Shown here in pieces: positions 7,284 to 16,440 of a stretch of DNA of 25,030 nt (position 1 is its first letter; every line of letters begins with the position of its first letter). Location: positions 1 to 25,030 of IMG/VR virus record IMGVR_UViG_3300037119_005032; one strand, written 5' to 3'. The DNA comes from a virus. Both the position numbers and the translations under genes were made by a program. The notes below the pieces were generated by a model. The model had not been told where the DNA came from, ran no database searches, and saw only the letters and a list, made by a program, of their open reading frames with translations.

Positions 7284-9680
7284 ATGGCCAAGTCGCTGAC
7301 CGAGCTGCAGCTGAAGGTCACCGCCGACGCCCGGGGCGCCGCCGCCGGTTTGCGGCCGTTGGAATCGTCGCTGCAGCAGGTCTCGGCCGACGCCGAGGCC
7401 GCCGACAAGTCGCTCGACTCCCTCTCCCAGGGCACCCACACGATCCGGGTCAACGACTCCGAGGTGCAGGCGGCCGAGGATGAGATCGCCCGGCTCCGGA
7501 CTCAGATGCGGGAGGATCTCCGAGCCGACGTCCACGCCGACACCCGCGACGCGCAACGCAAGATCAAGGGTTTGCAGTCCAACATTCGGGCGCTCAAGCA
7601 GGAGAAGCCCGACATCAAGGCGAAGGTCAGCGTCGACGCCTCCGGGCTGCAGCGGCTCAACGGTGTCGTAGCCGACATGCGGGCCGGGTTCGAAGGCGGC
7701 GGTGGGGGCGGTGCAGGGCTGATCGGCGGTTTGGGTGCCGCCCGGGCCGGCCTGGCCGGAATGGGTGCCGCGGGTGCGGCCGCCGTCCCGGTGATCGGCC
7801 AGATAGGGGCGGCGCTGGTCATCGCCAGCAAAGCCGCCTGGGAGCTCGGCGAGATGGCCGCCGAGGCGGAGACATCCATCGTCCAGCTGGACGCGCTCAC
7901 CAAAGGCATGGGCGAGGAGACGTTCGGGGAGCTGCAGAAGTGGGCGGCGGCGACCCCGTTCGCCATCGACGACGCCACCGAGGCGACGAAGAAGCTCGTC
8001 GCGGCCGGAGTGCCGTTGCAGCAGATACCGAACTGGCTGAACGACATCGGCAACGTGGCGGCCGCGACCGGCGTGCCGATCGCGCAGGTCGGCACCGTGT
8101 TCTCGCAGATGGTGTCGAAGGGCAAGGCGTCCTATGAGGAGCTGCAGCAGCTCGCCGAGTCCGGCATCCCGGTGTGGCAGACGCTGGCCGACAAGTTCGG
8201 CCTATCGGTGGCCGAGGTGCAGAAGCTCGCCACCGAAGGCAAACTGGGCGCCGACGCCATCGAATTGCTCCGGGAGGAGCTGAACAACCTTTACCCGACG
8301 GCGATGCAACGGCAGGCGGACACGTTCAACGGTCAGATGTCGACGTTGCAGGACACCGTGTCGCAGACCGGGCAGGCGCTCGGCACCCTGTTCCTGCCGT
8401 CGATGACCCAGCTGCTGGATCTGCTTAACCACCTGGCCAGCCCGCTGCTGGACGTCACTCAGGCGTTCAGCGGGTGGAGCGACAAGCTCGAGGAGTCGAC
8501 CGGCCGCGGGATTATCGACTGGTTGTCGCCGGCCGCGGGGATCCTCGACTCGTTTTCCGACAGCATGAAGGACAGCGGGAAGGCCACCGACGCGACGAAA
8601 ACGTCGACCGACGCGCTGGCCGCGTCGGTGCTCGACCAGGTCAACGCCTCCGACCTGGCCGCCGACGCCGCCAAGGATCAGGAGACGGCGCTGAAGCAGC
8701 TCGCCGACCGGGCCGACGACACCGCCGCCCGATACAAGGACCTGACGGAGTCCTTCACCACGGTCAACAACTACATGGTCGACGGCCTGAACGCCATCTA
8801 CGACTATGAGGGGGCGATCGACAACCTGGCCGAGTCGCTGAAGGACGGCGCCCAGTTCGCGCCGGACACCGAGCAGGGCCGGACCAACTGGGGCAACCTT
8901 GTCGATCTCGCCGAGTCGGCGTCGGCGCGGGTTCAGTCGGTGTTGGAGACGGATGGGGCGAAGGCGGCCGCCGCGTTGTTCGAGAGTCAGCGGAAGGCGA
9001 TGGCGCGGCTGCTGGTCGATTCGGGTGTGAAGTCGCAGGAGGCGTGGCAGCTGGTCAATCAGGTGCTGATCAAGCCGCACGAGATGAGGATCGAGCTTGC
9101 GCAGCAGGATCAGGCGAAGTTGGAGGCGCAGGTGGCTGCGTTGCGGGAGAAGAAGGCCACCATCGAGGCGAAGCTCCAGATTCCGCCGCTGAGCCCGGCC
9201 GCCGCTGAGGTGCAGGAGGGGCTGAGGAAAAGGCTGAAGCCGATCGACGCGAAGATCCACGCGAAGACGGAGAAGCTGGACAAGGTCACCAAGGAGTTGT
9301 CGGGGGCGGCCAAGACACGTAATGCGAAGATCAAACCGGTCGTCGATCCGGAATCGCTCCAGACCTCGAAGACGACCCTGTCTGCGTTGACCGCGACCGA
9401 GACGAAGATCATCAAGGTCCATATGCAGGAGAACCCGACCGGGCAAACATTGGATCCGGCGTCTGTGGGCCGTCTGCTGGGCGCCAACAATGCGTTGACC
9501 CTGAATGTGGCTCCCGGCGGGCAGGGCGCCCAGATGGGCGCACAGGGCGCGACGGCGACGATGCTGGCGCCGCGGCAAACGCCGGTGAAGGTGTACCTGG
9601 ACGGGGCGGCGATCGCCGACCGGCTGGAGATGCGGACCCGGCACCTGTTCACCCAAACCTCGGTCCGTCGGAGTCCGTGA
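7284..9680 (+). CDS. Tape measure protein
   Basis: This is the longest gene (798 aa), directly after the chaperone region. It sets tail length and is ejected into the host envelope. Residues 1-135 are heptad-rich coiled coil. Residues 138-186 are Gly/Ala-rich and hydrophobic (AGLIGGLGAARAGLAGMG through VIGQIGAALVIASKAAW), a probable membrane-insertion segment. Residues 195-385 match the conserved TP901-1-type tape-measure core (FGELQKWAAATPFAIDDAT, FSQMVSKGKASYEELQQLAE, FLPSMTQLLDLLNHLASP). A second coiled coil lies around 590-680. By the usual 0.15 nm per residue, the tail should be about 120 nm. I see no embedded peptidase motif. Confidence 0.93.
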   Translation: MAKSLTELQLKVTADARGAAAGLRPLESSLQQVSADAEAADKSLDSLSQGTHTIRVNDSEVQAAEDEIARLRTQMREDLRADVHADTRDAQRKIKGLQSNIRALKQEKPDIKAKVSVDASGLQRLNGVVADMRAGFEGGGGGGAGLIGGLGAARAGLAGMGAAGAAAVPVIGQIGAALVIASKAAWELGEMAAEAETSIVQLDALTKGMGEETFGELQKWAAATPFAIDDATEATKKLVAAGVPLQQIPNWLNDIGNVAAATGVPIAQVGTVFSQMVSKGKASYEELQQLAESGIPVWQTLADKFGLSVAEVQKLATEGKLGADAIELLREELNNLYPTAMQRQADTFNGQMSTLQDTVSQTGQALGTLFLPSMTQLLDLLNHLASPLLDVTQAFSGWSDKLEESTGRGIIDWLSPAAGILDSFSDSMKDSGKATDATKTSTDALAASVLDQVNASDLAADAAKDQETALKQLADRADDTAARYKDLTESFTTVNNYMVDGLNAIYDYEGAIDNLAESLKDGAQFAPDTEQGRTNWGNLVDLAESASARVQSVLETDGAKAAAALFESQRKAMARLLVDSGVKSQEAWQLVNQVLIKPHEMRIELAQQDQAKLEAQVAALREKKATIEAKLQIPPLSPAAAEVQEGLRKRLKPIDAKIHAKTEKLDKVTKELSGAAKTRNAKIKPVVDPESLQTSKTTLSALTATETKIIKVHMQENPTGQTLDPASVGRLLGANNALTLNVAPGGQGAQMGAQGATATMLAPRQTPVKVYLDGAAIADRLEMRTRHLFTQTSVRRSP

Positions 9681-10807
9681 TGGTGGTCGGGATCAACATC
9701 ACCAAGGATGACGTGGAGACTCTTTCGGTCACCGTCCAGTTGACGGGGCTGACCGTCGGCGAACGCTACGACGTACATCGACTGCAACTCCGCTACCTCG
9801 GCAAGGACGACGCAGAGACAAGAATTTACGAACGGGAACTACCCGATCGCCGGGCGCTCTGGTCGTCGGTCGCGCATCGGGTCGGCTGGGAGGCGACCGC
9901 CGCCTCGCACACGTTCCGCGACTTCGAGGCACCGACCCGTCCGATCCAGTACTTCGTCGTCAAGTCCAGCTTGGTCAGTCCGTATGAGTTTGATTTCGCG
10001 GCCGGAAACTATCCCTTGAGCCGTGGCGTGCTCGACGACCAGGTCGTCCACTTCAACGCCGAGATCGAGGACATCAGTGTCAGCCTCGGCGAGCAGCCTC
10101 CGGTGGGGCATATCCTGGTCCGCTCGGTGGACGAACTGTCGCACTATGCCGAGTGCTGCCTGGTCGAGATGGACGGGCCGACCTACACGGCACGCGCCAA
10201 CGAGCAGGCGGTGATGGGTAACCAGTATCCGGTGATCATCGCCGATACCCGCGAGGCGCGTCGCGGGTCGGTGGTGCTGATGACCCGAAACCTCGGTCAG
10301 TACAACGCTTTGCGCAGGATCGTGTTTCCCAGCTCGGGGCGGATCCGGCCGTTCATCATGAACTCCGGCGGCGACTCGACGCTGCTGCTGGATGACATGC
10401 GGTGCATTCCGCTGGACGTCGAGGTGGAGCAGGCCACACAGGCTGACGCCGATCTCCGGTACGTGCATATCGACTATGTGGAGATCGACGGCTCCGCTCC
10501 GCTGATCCGGCGGACCGGCGACAACGACCAGTTGACCGACCCGCCGAACGCGAACTTTTCGATCTCCGACACGACGCCGGCCCGGGGGCAGTGGATCACC
10601 TTGACCGACACGTCGACTGGCCAAGGCGACGATTGGGACTGGGTCATCGAGCAGGGCAAGCAGACTGACAACAAGGTGGGCAAGTTCTACACCCAGGGTC
10701 CGCACAAGGTGCGGTGGCGCAGCCGCGGCAGGATGACCATCAAGCTGCGGTTCGGCGGCTCCGGTGAGGGTTATCACACCCGCACGAAATATGTGGATGT
10801 GCACTGA
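9680..10807 (+). CDS. Distal tail (Dit-like) protein with C-terminal PKD-like domain
   Basis: This 375-residue protein follows the tape measure, the standard place of the distal tail protein. Residues 1-285 are beta-rich and end in a galectin-like jelly-roll pattern (SGRIRPFIMNSGGDSTLLLD, DVEVEQATQADADLRYVHIDY). Residues 290-375 fit a PKD fold: NANFSISDTTPARGQWITLT, then DTSTGQGDDWDWVIEQG, and a closing strand TRTKYVDV. PKD domains usually bind surface sugars or proteins. ATG 9680 is preferred over GTG 9677 because GGAG at 9670-9673 is six bases away. The start overlaps the tape-measure stop and the end overlaps the next start. Confidence 0.72.
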   Translation: MVVGINITKDDVETLSVTVQLTGLTVGERYDVHRLQLRYLGKDDAETRIYERELPDRRALWSSVAHRVGWEATAASHTFRDFEAPTRPIQYFVVKSSLVSPYEFDFAAGNYPLSRGVLDDQVVHFNAEIEDISVSLGEQPPVGHILVRSVDELSHYAECCLVEMDGPTYTARANEQAVMGNQYPVIIADTREARRGSVVLMTRNLGQYNALRRIVFPSSGRIRPFIMNSGGDSTLLLDDMRCIPLDVEVEQATQADADLRYVHIDYVEIDGSAPLIRRTGDNDQLTDPPNANFSISDTTPARGQWITLTDTSTGQGDDWDWVIEQGKQTDNKVGKFYTQGPHKVRWRSRGRMTIKLRFGGSGEGYHTRTKYVDVH

Positions 10808-12144
10808 TGAGCCGGCTCACTTCTCGCGGCTGGTCCAGCGGTGACGCCGCCGAGTTCATGAAGCGTGCCCAGGGCTCGCACAGTGTGCGCTGGAAGGCCA
10901 ACGTCTATCGGGGCACCGAGACGCTCGCCGTGGACATCCCGATCGTCGGTGGCCGGCTGGTGCTGGATTCTTCCGACCCGATCCGCCGGCATCTGACGCT
11001 GGAGATCGGCGGCGGCGAGGAGTGGCTGCCGACGAGTTCGACGAGCCCGCTGGTGCCGTTCGGGCAGCGGATCACCTTGTGGGTGCGGATTGACCGCGAG
11101 GACGGTTCCTGGTTCCCATTTTTGAAGATGGGCGAGTATCAGATCGTCACTCACTCGTTCGAGCGGCCGTCGCTGATCACCACCATCGAGTGTCAGGACA
11201 TGTCCGGCGCGGTTGACGAGTATCTGTTGTTGGGTCGCAGGTCGTTCGTCGGCGAGACCCTCCATGATGCGATCACGGCCCTGTGCGAGGAGGCTGTCCC
11301 CGGCTACGTGTTCGCCGTCAATTCCTCCGACTACGCCAAGGATGAGGCGAAGGCGATCAAGCATTATGTGGGTGATGCCGGTCAGTCCCGGTGGGACGCG
11401 GCGACCGAGATCGCCGGCAACCGGGGTCATGAGTGCTTCTTCGACTGGAACGGTGACCTGGTGTTGCGGCACGACGTCACCGACGACAACGACGAGTCGA
11501 TCCCCGGTGTCGGACCGGACATCGGCACCGTCACTAATCCGATCGCGGCCATTACCGATGGCACCAACGGCAACATGATCGGACTGACCGCGACCGTGTC
11601 CCGCGAGGGTGCCTGCAACGGCGTGCGGATCAACCTGCACTCAACCGTGCCCCGGAAGGTCCGCAAGAAAGCGGACCGGGACAGCGGGGTCAGTGGCAGC
11701 TCCTGTGGCAGCGGGGAGCAGTCCTCCACTGCGAGCTGGGAGGATGCGCCGATCTACAAGGGGATTCTGGAGAAGCAAGAATCCGGGCCGGTCGCGTGGG
11801 GCGGGTTGTTCGGGCACATACCGATCGTGATCGAGCGGAACGTGAAGGATCTCAAGCACTGGTCCTCGGGTGGCGAGGAGACCTGGTCCGACGCGCAGAA
11901 GGACGCGCACCAGGATGCGAAGAAGCTGCTGCACCGTCGCCGCGGCGTGACTCGGTACCTGGATATGCACACGCTGCCGCTGTACTGGCTGGAGTCGGAT
12001 GACAAGGTGTCGGTGCGTTGGCATGAGCTGTCGGGGGCCGCGGTGACCGAGGCGCACTATGTGCAGCGGATCGAGCTCGATCTCGAAGCCGGCAAGCCGA
12101 TGGTGGTACGGACCCGCCAACTCTCTGTGACAGATCCGGGGTGA
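10807..12144 (+). CDS. Minor tail protein, tail-tip hub / DUF5047-like
   Basis: This 445-aa protein is coupled to the preceding gene (TGATG). Residues 1-125 look like the first hub domain of actinophage tail-tip proteins (AQGSHSVRWKANVYRGTETL, a strand pair LVLDSSDPIRRHLTLEI, then PFGQRITLWVRIDREDGSW). That pattern resembles DUF5047. Residues 130-430 resemble Tal/gp27-like hub regions: a helix with GETLHDAITALCEEAVPGY, WDAATEIAGNRGHECFFDWN and a C-terminal strand ending in VVRTRQLSV. A Ser/Gly/Cys-rich loop at about 295-312 is probably exposed. No peptidase motif is seen. The hub role is inferred from order and pattern. Confidence 0.68.
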   Translation: MSRLTSRGWSSGDAAEFMKRAQGSHSVRWKANVYRGTETLAVDIPIVGGRLVLDSSDPIRRHLTLEIGGGEEWLPTSSTSPLVPFGQRITLWVRIDREDGSWFPFLKMGEYQIVTHSFERPSLITTIECQDMSGAVDEYLLLGRRSFVGETLHDAITALCEEAVPGYVFAVNSSDYAKDEAKAIKHYVGDAGQSRWDAATEIAGNRGHECFFDWNGDLVLRHDVTDDNDESIPGVGPDIGTVTNPIAAITDGTNGNMIGLTATVSREGACNGVRINLHSTVPRKVRKKADRDSGVSGSSCGSGEQSSTASWEDAPIYKGILEKQESGPVAWGGLFGHIPIVIERNVKDLKHWSSGGEETWSDAQKDAHQDAKKLLHRRRGVTRYLDMHTLPLYWLESDDKVSVRWHELSGAAVTEAHYVQRIELDLEAGKPMVVRTRQLSVTDPG

Positions 12145-12151
12145 GGTGACC

Positions 12152-12673
12152 ATGGGAGAGAGCAAGCCTTCGGCGCAGTCTCCGTACCGCGTCCCGCGGT
12201 CCCGGGTGGACGAACGGTTCAACCGCTCCAGCCCACTGCCCAGCGTGAGGGTCGGGGCCGGCGAGGTGGTGTCGGTGTCCGCCGACGGCGAGACGATGAC
12301 GGTCCGCCTCGGTGGCGAAGAGATATCAGGGGTGGCCGCGCGCTCTGGTGACGAGGACGGCGAGAACGTGCATGGTGTGGTCGCGCTCGGCTGCCCGCCC
12401 GACGTCGGGGACTGGGTTGAGGTGGAGCAGCGCGGCAACCTGCTGGTCTCTCCCGAGGCCGCCTCGGACTGGTGGACGATCTCCGGCGGGGGCGAGGGCG
12501 GGGGCGGAAACGTCATGATCGCCTACCGGCTCGACGCCGTCACCTGGCAGACCCGGCCGAGCACGATCGGACCGCCGTACCTGGTGGTGCAGTGGGTCGG
12601 GACCCCGCCCGCGCCCGTCATCGGCGTCGGGCAGGCCATGGTCGGCGACTTCTTCTTCCAGTTGGGGACGTGA
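12152..12673 (+). CDS. Small minor tail protein with OB-like domain
   Basis: This 173-residue protein sits next to the hub gene. Residues 35-110 have the strand order of an OB-like barrel (VGAGEVVSVSADGETMTVRL, VHGVVALGCPPDVGDWVEVE, GNLLV), seen in gpV-like tail-tip proteins. A Gly-rich linker follows (SGGGEGGGGN), then a C-terminal strand region ending in VGDFFFQLGT. ATG 12152 is chosen over GTG 12146 because GAGG at 12143-12146 is well spaced. It could help close the tail tip or puncture the envelope; this is inference from the fold pattern. Confidence 0.55.
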   Translation: MGESKPSAQSPYRVPRSRVDERFNRSSPLPSVRVGAGEVVSVSADGETMTVRLGGEEISGVAARSGDEDGENVHGVVALGCPPDVGDWVEVEQRGNLLVSPEAASDWWTISGGGEGGGGNVMIAYRLDAVTWQTRPSTIGPPYLVVQWVGTPPAPVIGVGQAMVGDFFFQLGT

Positions 12674-12677
12674 CCTG

Positions 12678-14084
12678 ATGGCCACCGGATCCGACGACTT
12701 CGCCGATGCCCCGGTCATCGGCTACGGCGGCAGCTCCGACCCGACCCCGTCCGCCGCCCTGACCGTTGAGCCGGGCGAGCCGGACACCACCGACTCCGGC
12801 CTCAACCGCACCGCCTGGTGGAAGTTCATCGCGCCCCTTACCGAAACCGTCGGGGTCGATCTTCTCCAGACGGAGATGACCGGCGATCCGTTCGACTACG
12901 ACACGGTCGTCCACGTCTACACCGGGACTTCCGTCGATGCTTTGATCCTGGTGGCGACGGGTGACGACAACAAGCGGATGGCCGACGCGGACGGCGACAC
13001 CGTCTACGGCTACCTCACCGAAATGGACTTCGAGGCCGAGGCCGGCGTCACCTACTACGTCCGGGTTTCGTCCTATGACTCTGCCGTCGACATGGACTAT
13101 GTGCTGCGGCTCGGCAGGCGGGTCTACAGCTACGGCGACTGGACCTACTACGGCGACGACTGGGAATCCTCGACCTACCTGCCCGAGACATTCGGTGAGG
13201 TCAGGGGCTACTACTTCAACATGGTCGAGTTCGAGGGCATACCGACCGCCGGTGCTCAGGCCTACATCCACAGCCTGGTGAACACCATGCTGGCGGGCAG
13301 CATCGGTGTGCCGATGGTCTCCGGCGACGACTGGGCGCTCGGCTTCCACACCGCCGCCGCCAACGTCGCGGGCCTGGTGAGCGGAAACGTCCACATCGCG
13401 GCCAAGGTGTACGTCTTCGACTCTCCGGGGCTGCCGGCGGAGGACATGGACGCCGAGGCCCACGGCTACACCGGGCCACCACCCAACATTCCGGCCGCCA
13501 TCCTGGAACACGAGGCGAATCTGAGCGGCACAATGTTCGTGGGCGCCAAGATCAGCGAGCTGGAGGCGTACCAGTTCGCGCAGAGCGAGACCCACGGCAA
13601 CTACCTTGTCGTAGCCGGGAGCTACGCCTTCCGGGTGCTCCAGGGCTGGCCGCTCCTCACTGAAGGCAGCGACGTGGAGGACTGGAACCTCGACCACAGC
13701 ATGCACATCACCGACATCCCCTACCACACCATCGGCGACGGCAGCGACAGCAACTACGAGCCGCTGCCCGGGCCGTTCTTCATCAACCCCGACTGCGTCG
13801 ATCCCTACGGCCGGTTCGTCTACACCCTCAACCGGCCAGGGCACGTCGATACGCCCTACAACTACGTGGCGGCGGGCAACGCCGCAGTCGAGTACAACGT
13901 CTGGCCGACCGAGCTGACCTACACCCTGCACGTCGCGGGCTACCGCTACGCCTACCCCAACATCACCGGGGTCGGTCAGTACTTCATCGCCAAGCCAGAC
14001 CTCACCTGGGAGCCGATGACGTTGAGCATCGCGCTGGCTGCCCCGTCGACCTGGAGCAGCGAGCCGCTGCTCACCAGTCTCTAG
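12678..14084 (+). CDS. Tail protein with N-terminal PPC-like domain; unknown C-terminal region
   Basis: Residues 3-130 match the bacterial pre-peptidase C-terminal (PPC) pattern: DDFADAPVI, a Glu-Pro-Gly-Glu-Pro loop, TAWWKFIAP, DYDTVVHVYTGTSVDALILV, GVTYYVRVSSYD and a closing LRLG strand. PPC domains normally sit on secreted bacterial enzymes and bind surface polymers. Residues 135-468 are Tyr/Trp/Asp-rich and unrecognised, with phrases such as YYFNMVEFEGIPTAGAQAYI and DDWALGFHTAAANVAG, possibly beta structure exposed on the virion. The whole is probably a receptor-binding tail protein or depolymerase-like component, but no catalytic motif can be named. It starts five bases after the preceding stop. 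Confidence 0.62.
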   Translation: MATGSDDFADAPVIGYGGSSDPTPSAALTVEPGEPDTTDSGLNRTAWWKFIAPLTETVGVDLLQTEMTGDPFDYDTVVHVYTGTSVDALILVATGDDNKRMADADGDTVYGYLTEMDFEAEAGVTYYVRVSSYDSAVDMDYVLRLGRRVYSYGDWTYYGDDWESSTYLPETFGEVRGYYFNMVEFEGIPTAGAQAYIHSLVNTMLAGSIGVPMVSGDDWALGFHTAAANVAGLVSGNVHIAAKVYVFDSPGLPAEDMDAEAHGYTGPPPNIPAAILEHEANLSGTMFVGAKISELEAYQFAQSETHGNYLVVAGSYAFRVLQGWPLLTEGSDVEDWNLDHSMHITDIPYHTIGDGSDSNYEPLPGPFFINPDCVDPYGRFVYTLNRPGHVDTPYNYVAAGNAAVEYNVWPTELTYTLHVAGYRYAYPNITGVGQYFIAKPDLTWEPMTLSIALAAPSTWSSEPLLTSL

Positions 14085-14099
14085 AAAGGAGGCCAACCA

Positions 14100-14444
14100 A
14101 TGGTGACCGGGACGAACATCACCCACTACCGCGGCGACTCGCTCGCGTTGCAGCTGACCCTGTGGACCGACCTCGAGCACACCGTGCCCGCCGACCTGGC
14201 CGATGCGGTGGTGACCGCGCAGATCCGGGAGGACGCCGACGACGCCGAGGTCGCCGCCTCCTTCGACGTTGGCATTGCGGGCAATGTGGTCACCGCCACC
14301 CTGTCGCCGGAATCGTCGCGGGACCTGCCGCCGTTGGGGGCGTGGGATGTCGAGGTTGACTGGTTCGGCGACGACACCGTGGTGCAGACGGTCGCCGCCG
14401 GGAAGATCGCCACCGTCGCCGACGTGACCCGGTGGAGGGTGTGA
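14100..14444 (+). CDS. BppU-N-like baseplate/tail protein
   Basis: This 114-residue protein has a strong ribosome site (AAAGGAGG, 14086-14093) before ATG 14100. The sequence follows the pattern of BppU N-terminal-like domains: ITHYRGDSLALQLTLWTD, then ADAVVTAQIREDA, VVTATLSPESSRDLPPLGAW, DVEVDW, and GKIATVADVTR at the end. In lactococcal phages this domain attaches receptor-binding proteins to the tail tip, so it may carry the collagen-like fibre encoded next. It ends with TGATG coupling to that gene. Confidence 0.65.
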   Translation: MVTGTNITHYRGDSLALQLTLWTDLEHTVPADLADAVVTAQIREDADDAEVAASFDVGIAGNVVTATLSPESSRDLPPLGAWDVEVDWFGDDTVVQTVAAGKIATVADVTRWRV

Positions 14445-15724
14445 TGACCGGCATCGCCGTTGACCCGCCGGCCCAGACTGTTGAGCTGGACGTCATGGTG
14501 CCGGGGGCGTTGGTTGTTGATGTGACCACTGGGGCACCCGGCCCGCCCGGGGACACCGGCCCGCCCGGGGAGCCGGGCCCGCCCGGGGAGCCGGGAGCCA
14601 CCGGCCCCCAAGGTGTCGCGGGAGCCCAAGGCCCCGCCGGCCCGGTAGGCCCTGTCGGGTTGACGTGGCGCGGCGCCTGGTCGGCGGGCGTCGACTACGC
14701 CAAGGATGACGCGGTCGGCTACGGCGGCTCGTCATGGTTCGCGTCGGTCGACCCGCCGGTTGGGGAGGTCCCGTCGGGGCCGTCGGCGTATTGGCAGTTG
14801 CTGGCATCCCAAGGTGCGCAAGGCCCGCAAGGCCCGCAAGGCAGCCAAGGGATCCAAGGTGTGCCCGGCCCTACCGGTACCACCGGGGCGGCCGGTGCGA
14901 CCGGGCCCGCCGGTGCGACCGGGCCCGCCGGTGCGACCGGGCCGGCTGGCGCCACCGGACCGGCCGGGCCGAGCGGCCAGTCGGCGGGGAAGATCTTCTA
15001 CCTCGACTCGGCCACCGCCTCCGACATCAGCGGGTACAAGACCCTGCTGGAGTCCCCGAGCGTGGCTGCGGAGACAACCCTGGCGACAGGTTGCACCGGG
15101 ACCGGCGACGTGCTCATCTCGTCCTTCGCCAGTGAACCGGGCAGTCCGGGAGCGGTGGACTTCCCGGCAGGTACTTCCTACCGCCGCATCTATGCGATGG
15201 TGCAGGCCGGAACGGCGCGACTGCACCTGATGGTCTACAAGCGAACCGCAGCAGGTGTTGAAACGCTGATCCGGGACGAGCTCAGCGACAACTTCACCAA
15301 CCAGACCGTGCTGCCCCAGGAGTGGAGCGCCGCCTCCTCGGCTGCCGGTGCCATGCTCGCCACTGACCGGATCATCGCCAAGCTGTACGGGCAGCGGGTC
15401 ACCGGGCCCACCACCGTCACCGTCACCACCTACTACCGCGGGTCGGCGCACGTCTCACAGGCGCAGACGACCATCTCAGCAGGGGCGCAGGGACCTGCCG
15501 GCCCGACCGGACCGGCAGGCCCAACAGGTCCAGCAGGAGCCACCGGAGCGACGGGCGCGACCGGTGCCACCGGGCCGACAGGGGCTACCGGGCCGGGTGT
15601 CCCCGCCGGCGGCACCACCGGCCAGGTCCTCGCCAAGGTGTCCGGCACCGACTACGCCACCGAGTGGATCGACCCGCCCGCCGGGGTCTCCGGCCTACAG
15701 GCCACCGTCTGGCTGGGGAGCTGA
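14444..15724 (+). CDS. Collagen-like tail fibre with carbohydrate-binding module
   Basis: This 426-aa fibre has a modular build. Residues 1-30 are a short anchor. Gly-X-Y repeats follow at 31-72, then a CBM5/12-like domain at 73-121 ([33 protein letters not shown]). A second collagen stretch lies at 123-180, a globular beta domain at 183-342 ([40 protein letters not shown]), and a third collagen stretch at 347-384. The tip carries the fibre motif [19 protein letters not shown]. It is probably a trimer used for host recognition. ATG 14444 overlaps the previous stop and has GGAGGG five bases upstream; an in-frame GTG at 14432 is less likely. Confidence 0.85.
   Translation: MTGIAVDPPAQTVELDVMVPGALVVDVTTGAPGPPGDTGPPGEPGPPGEPGATGPQGVAGAQGPAGPVGPVGLTWRGAWSAGVDYAKDDAVGYGGSSWFASVDPPVGEVPSGPSAYWQLLASQGAQGPQGPQGSQGIQGVPGPTGTTGAAGATGPAGATGPAGATGPAGATGPAGPSGQSAGKIFYLDSATASDISGYKTLLESPSVAAETTLATGCTGTGDVLISSFASEPGSPGAVDFPAGTSYRRIYAMVQAGTARLHLMVYKRTAAGVETLIRDELSDNFTNQTVLPQEWSAASSAAGAMLATDRIIAKLYGQRVTGPTTVTVTTYYRGSAHVSQAQTTISAGAQGPAGPTGPAGPTGPAGATGATGATGATGPTGATGPGVPAGGTTGQVLAKVSGTDYATEWIDPPAGVSGLQATVWLGS
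14891..14944 (+). repeat. Three 18-bp tandem repeats in the collagen region
   Basis: The unit GCCGGTGCGACCGGGCCC occurs three times head to tail (the last base differs in the third copy), encoding Gly-Ala-Thr-Gly-Pro-Ala blocks. Such repeats can expand or contract by slippage and change fibre length. Similar but less regular repeats encode the first collagen stretch (about 14538-14590). Confidence 0.85.
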
Positions 15725-15725
15725 C

Positions 15726-16430
15726 ATGCCGTCCGAATCACGCGGCACCGCCACCAACACCGGCACCGGCACCACCGTCACCGTCACTCTCACCGCACCA
15801 CCGGGACCGCAGTCCTATGTGCTGGTCGCGGTCGGCCTGAGCGCCACCACCCCCACCGTCAGCGGCGTCACCGGCGGCACCGGCACCTTCGTCCAGGCGG
15901 CTGCGATCAACTCGGCCGGGAAGCGGCTGGAGCTGTGGGTCGGCTACAACTTCGGCGCATCGGCTCCCACCTCGATTGTGGTGACCAGGGGCGCCGGCAC
16001 GGTCAACATGGCTGTGGTGGCCCGAACCATCGACGTGCTCGCCAATGCCGCCACCGCACCCAGCTTCACCGCCAGCACCGGCCAGACCGCCACCTCGACC
16101 TCGGCCGACTCCGGCGCGATCACCCCGGCCGTCGGCGATCTCCTGCTCGCCGGATGTGTGCTGGCCTCCACCACCGCATCCTCCGCCCGCACCCACACCG
16201 GCAACAACTATCTGCAGAACGCTGGGGCCGGGCTCACCAACGTCCGGGTCGAGACCGGCTGGGCCGAAGCAGTCGCCGCCGCATCCTCCAAAGAGGTGTG
16301 GACCGTGACCTCAGTGGAATGGGCCGCCATCCAGGTCAAGTGGACCCCGCCCGCGCCGCCCACCCCGACCGCCGCCCTGCTGCTCAAGGGCCTGACCACG
16401 CAGGCCGCCGACGCGGCCAGCAGCTACTAG
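15726..16430 (+). CDS. Minor tail protein, beta-rich, Thr/Ala/Ser-rich
   Basis: This 234-residue protein starts at ATG 15726, one base after the fibre stop. It is rich in alternating Thr/Val/Ala strands (TGTTVTVTLTAPPGPQSY, VLVAVGLSATTPTVSGVTGG, RLELWVGYNFGASAPTSIVV), a pattern seen in adhesion-type jelly-roll domains of actinophage minor tail proteins. The C-terminus has a Pro-rich linker (WTPPAPPTPTAALLLKGL). No named domain can be assigned with confidence. Its place among fibre genes suggests a virion surface protein. Confidence 0.6.
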   Translation: MPSESRGTATNTGTGTTVTVTLTAPPGPQSYVLVAVGLSATTPTVSGVTGGTGTFVQAAAINSAGKRLELWVGYNFGASAPTSIVVTRGAGTVNMAVVARTIDVLANAATAPSFTASTGQTATSTSADSGAITPAVGDLLLAGCVLASTTASSARTHTGNNYLQNAGAGLTNVRVETGWAEAVAAASSKEVWTVTSVEWAAIQVKWTPPAPPTPTAALLLKGLTTQAADAASSY

Positions 16431-16440
16431 GAGGGGGCAC

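Noticed and set aside
14538-15600. CRISPR array or other spaced repeats
   Set aside because: The repeats are contiguous Gly-X-Y coding repeats in one frame with no unique spacers.
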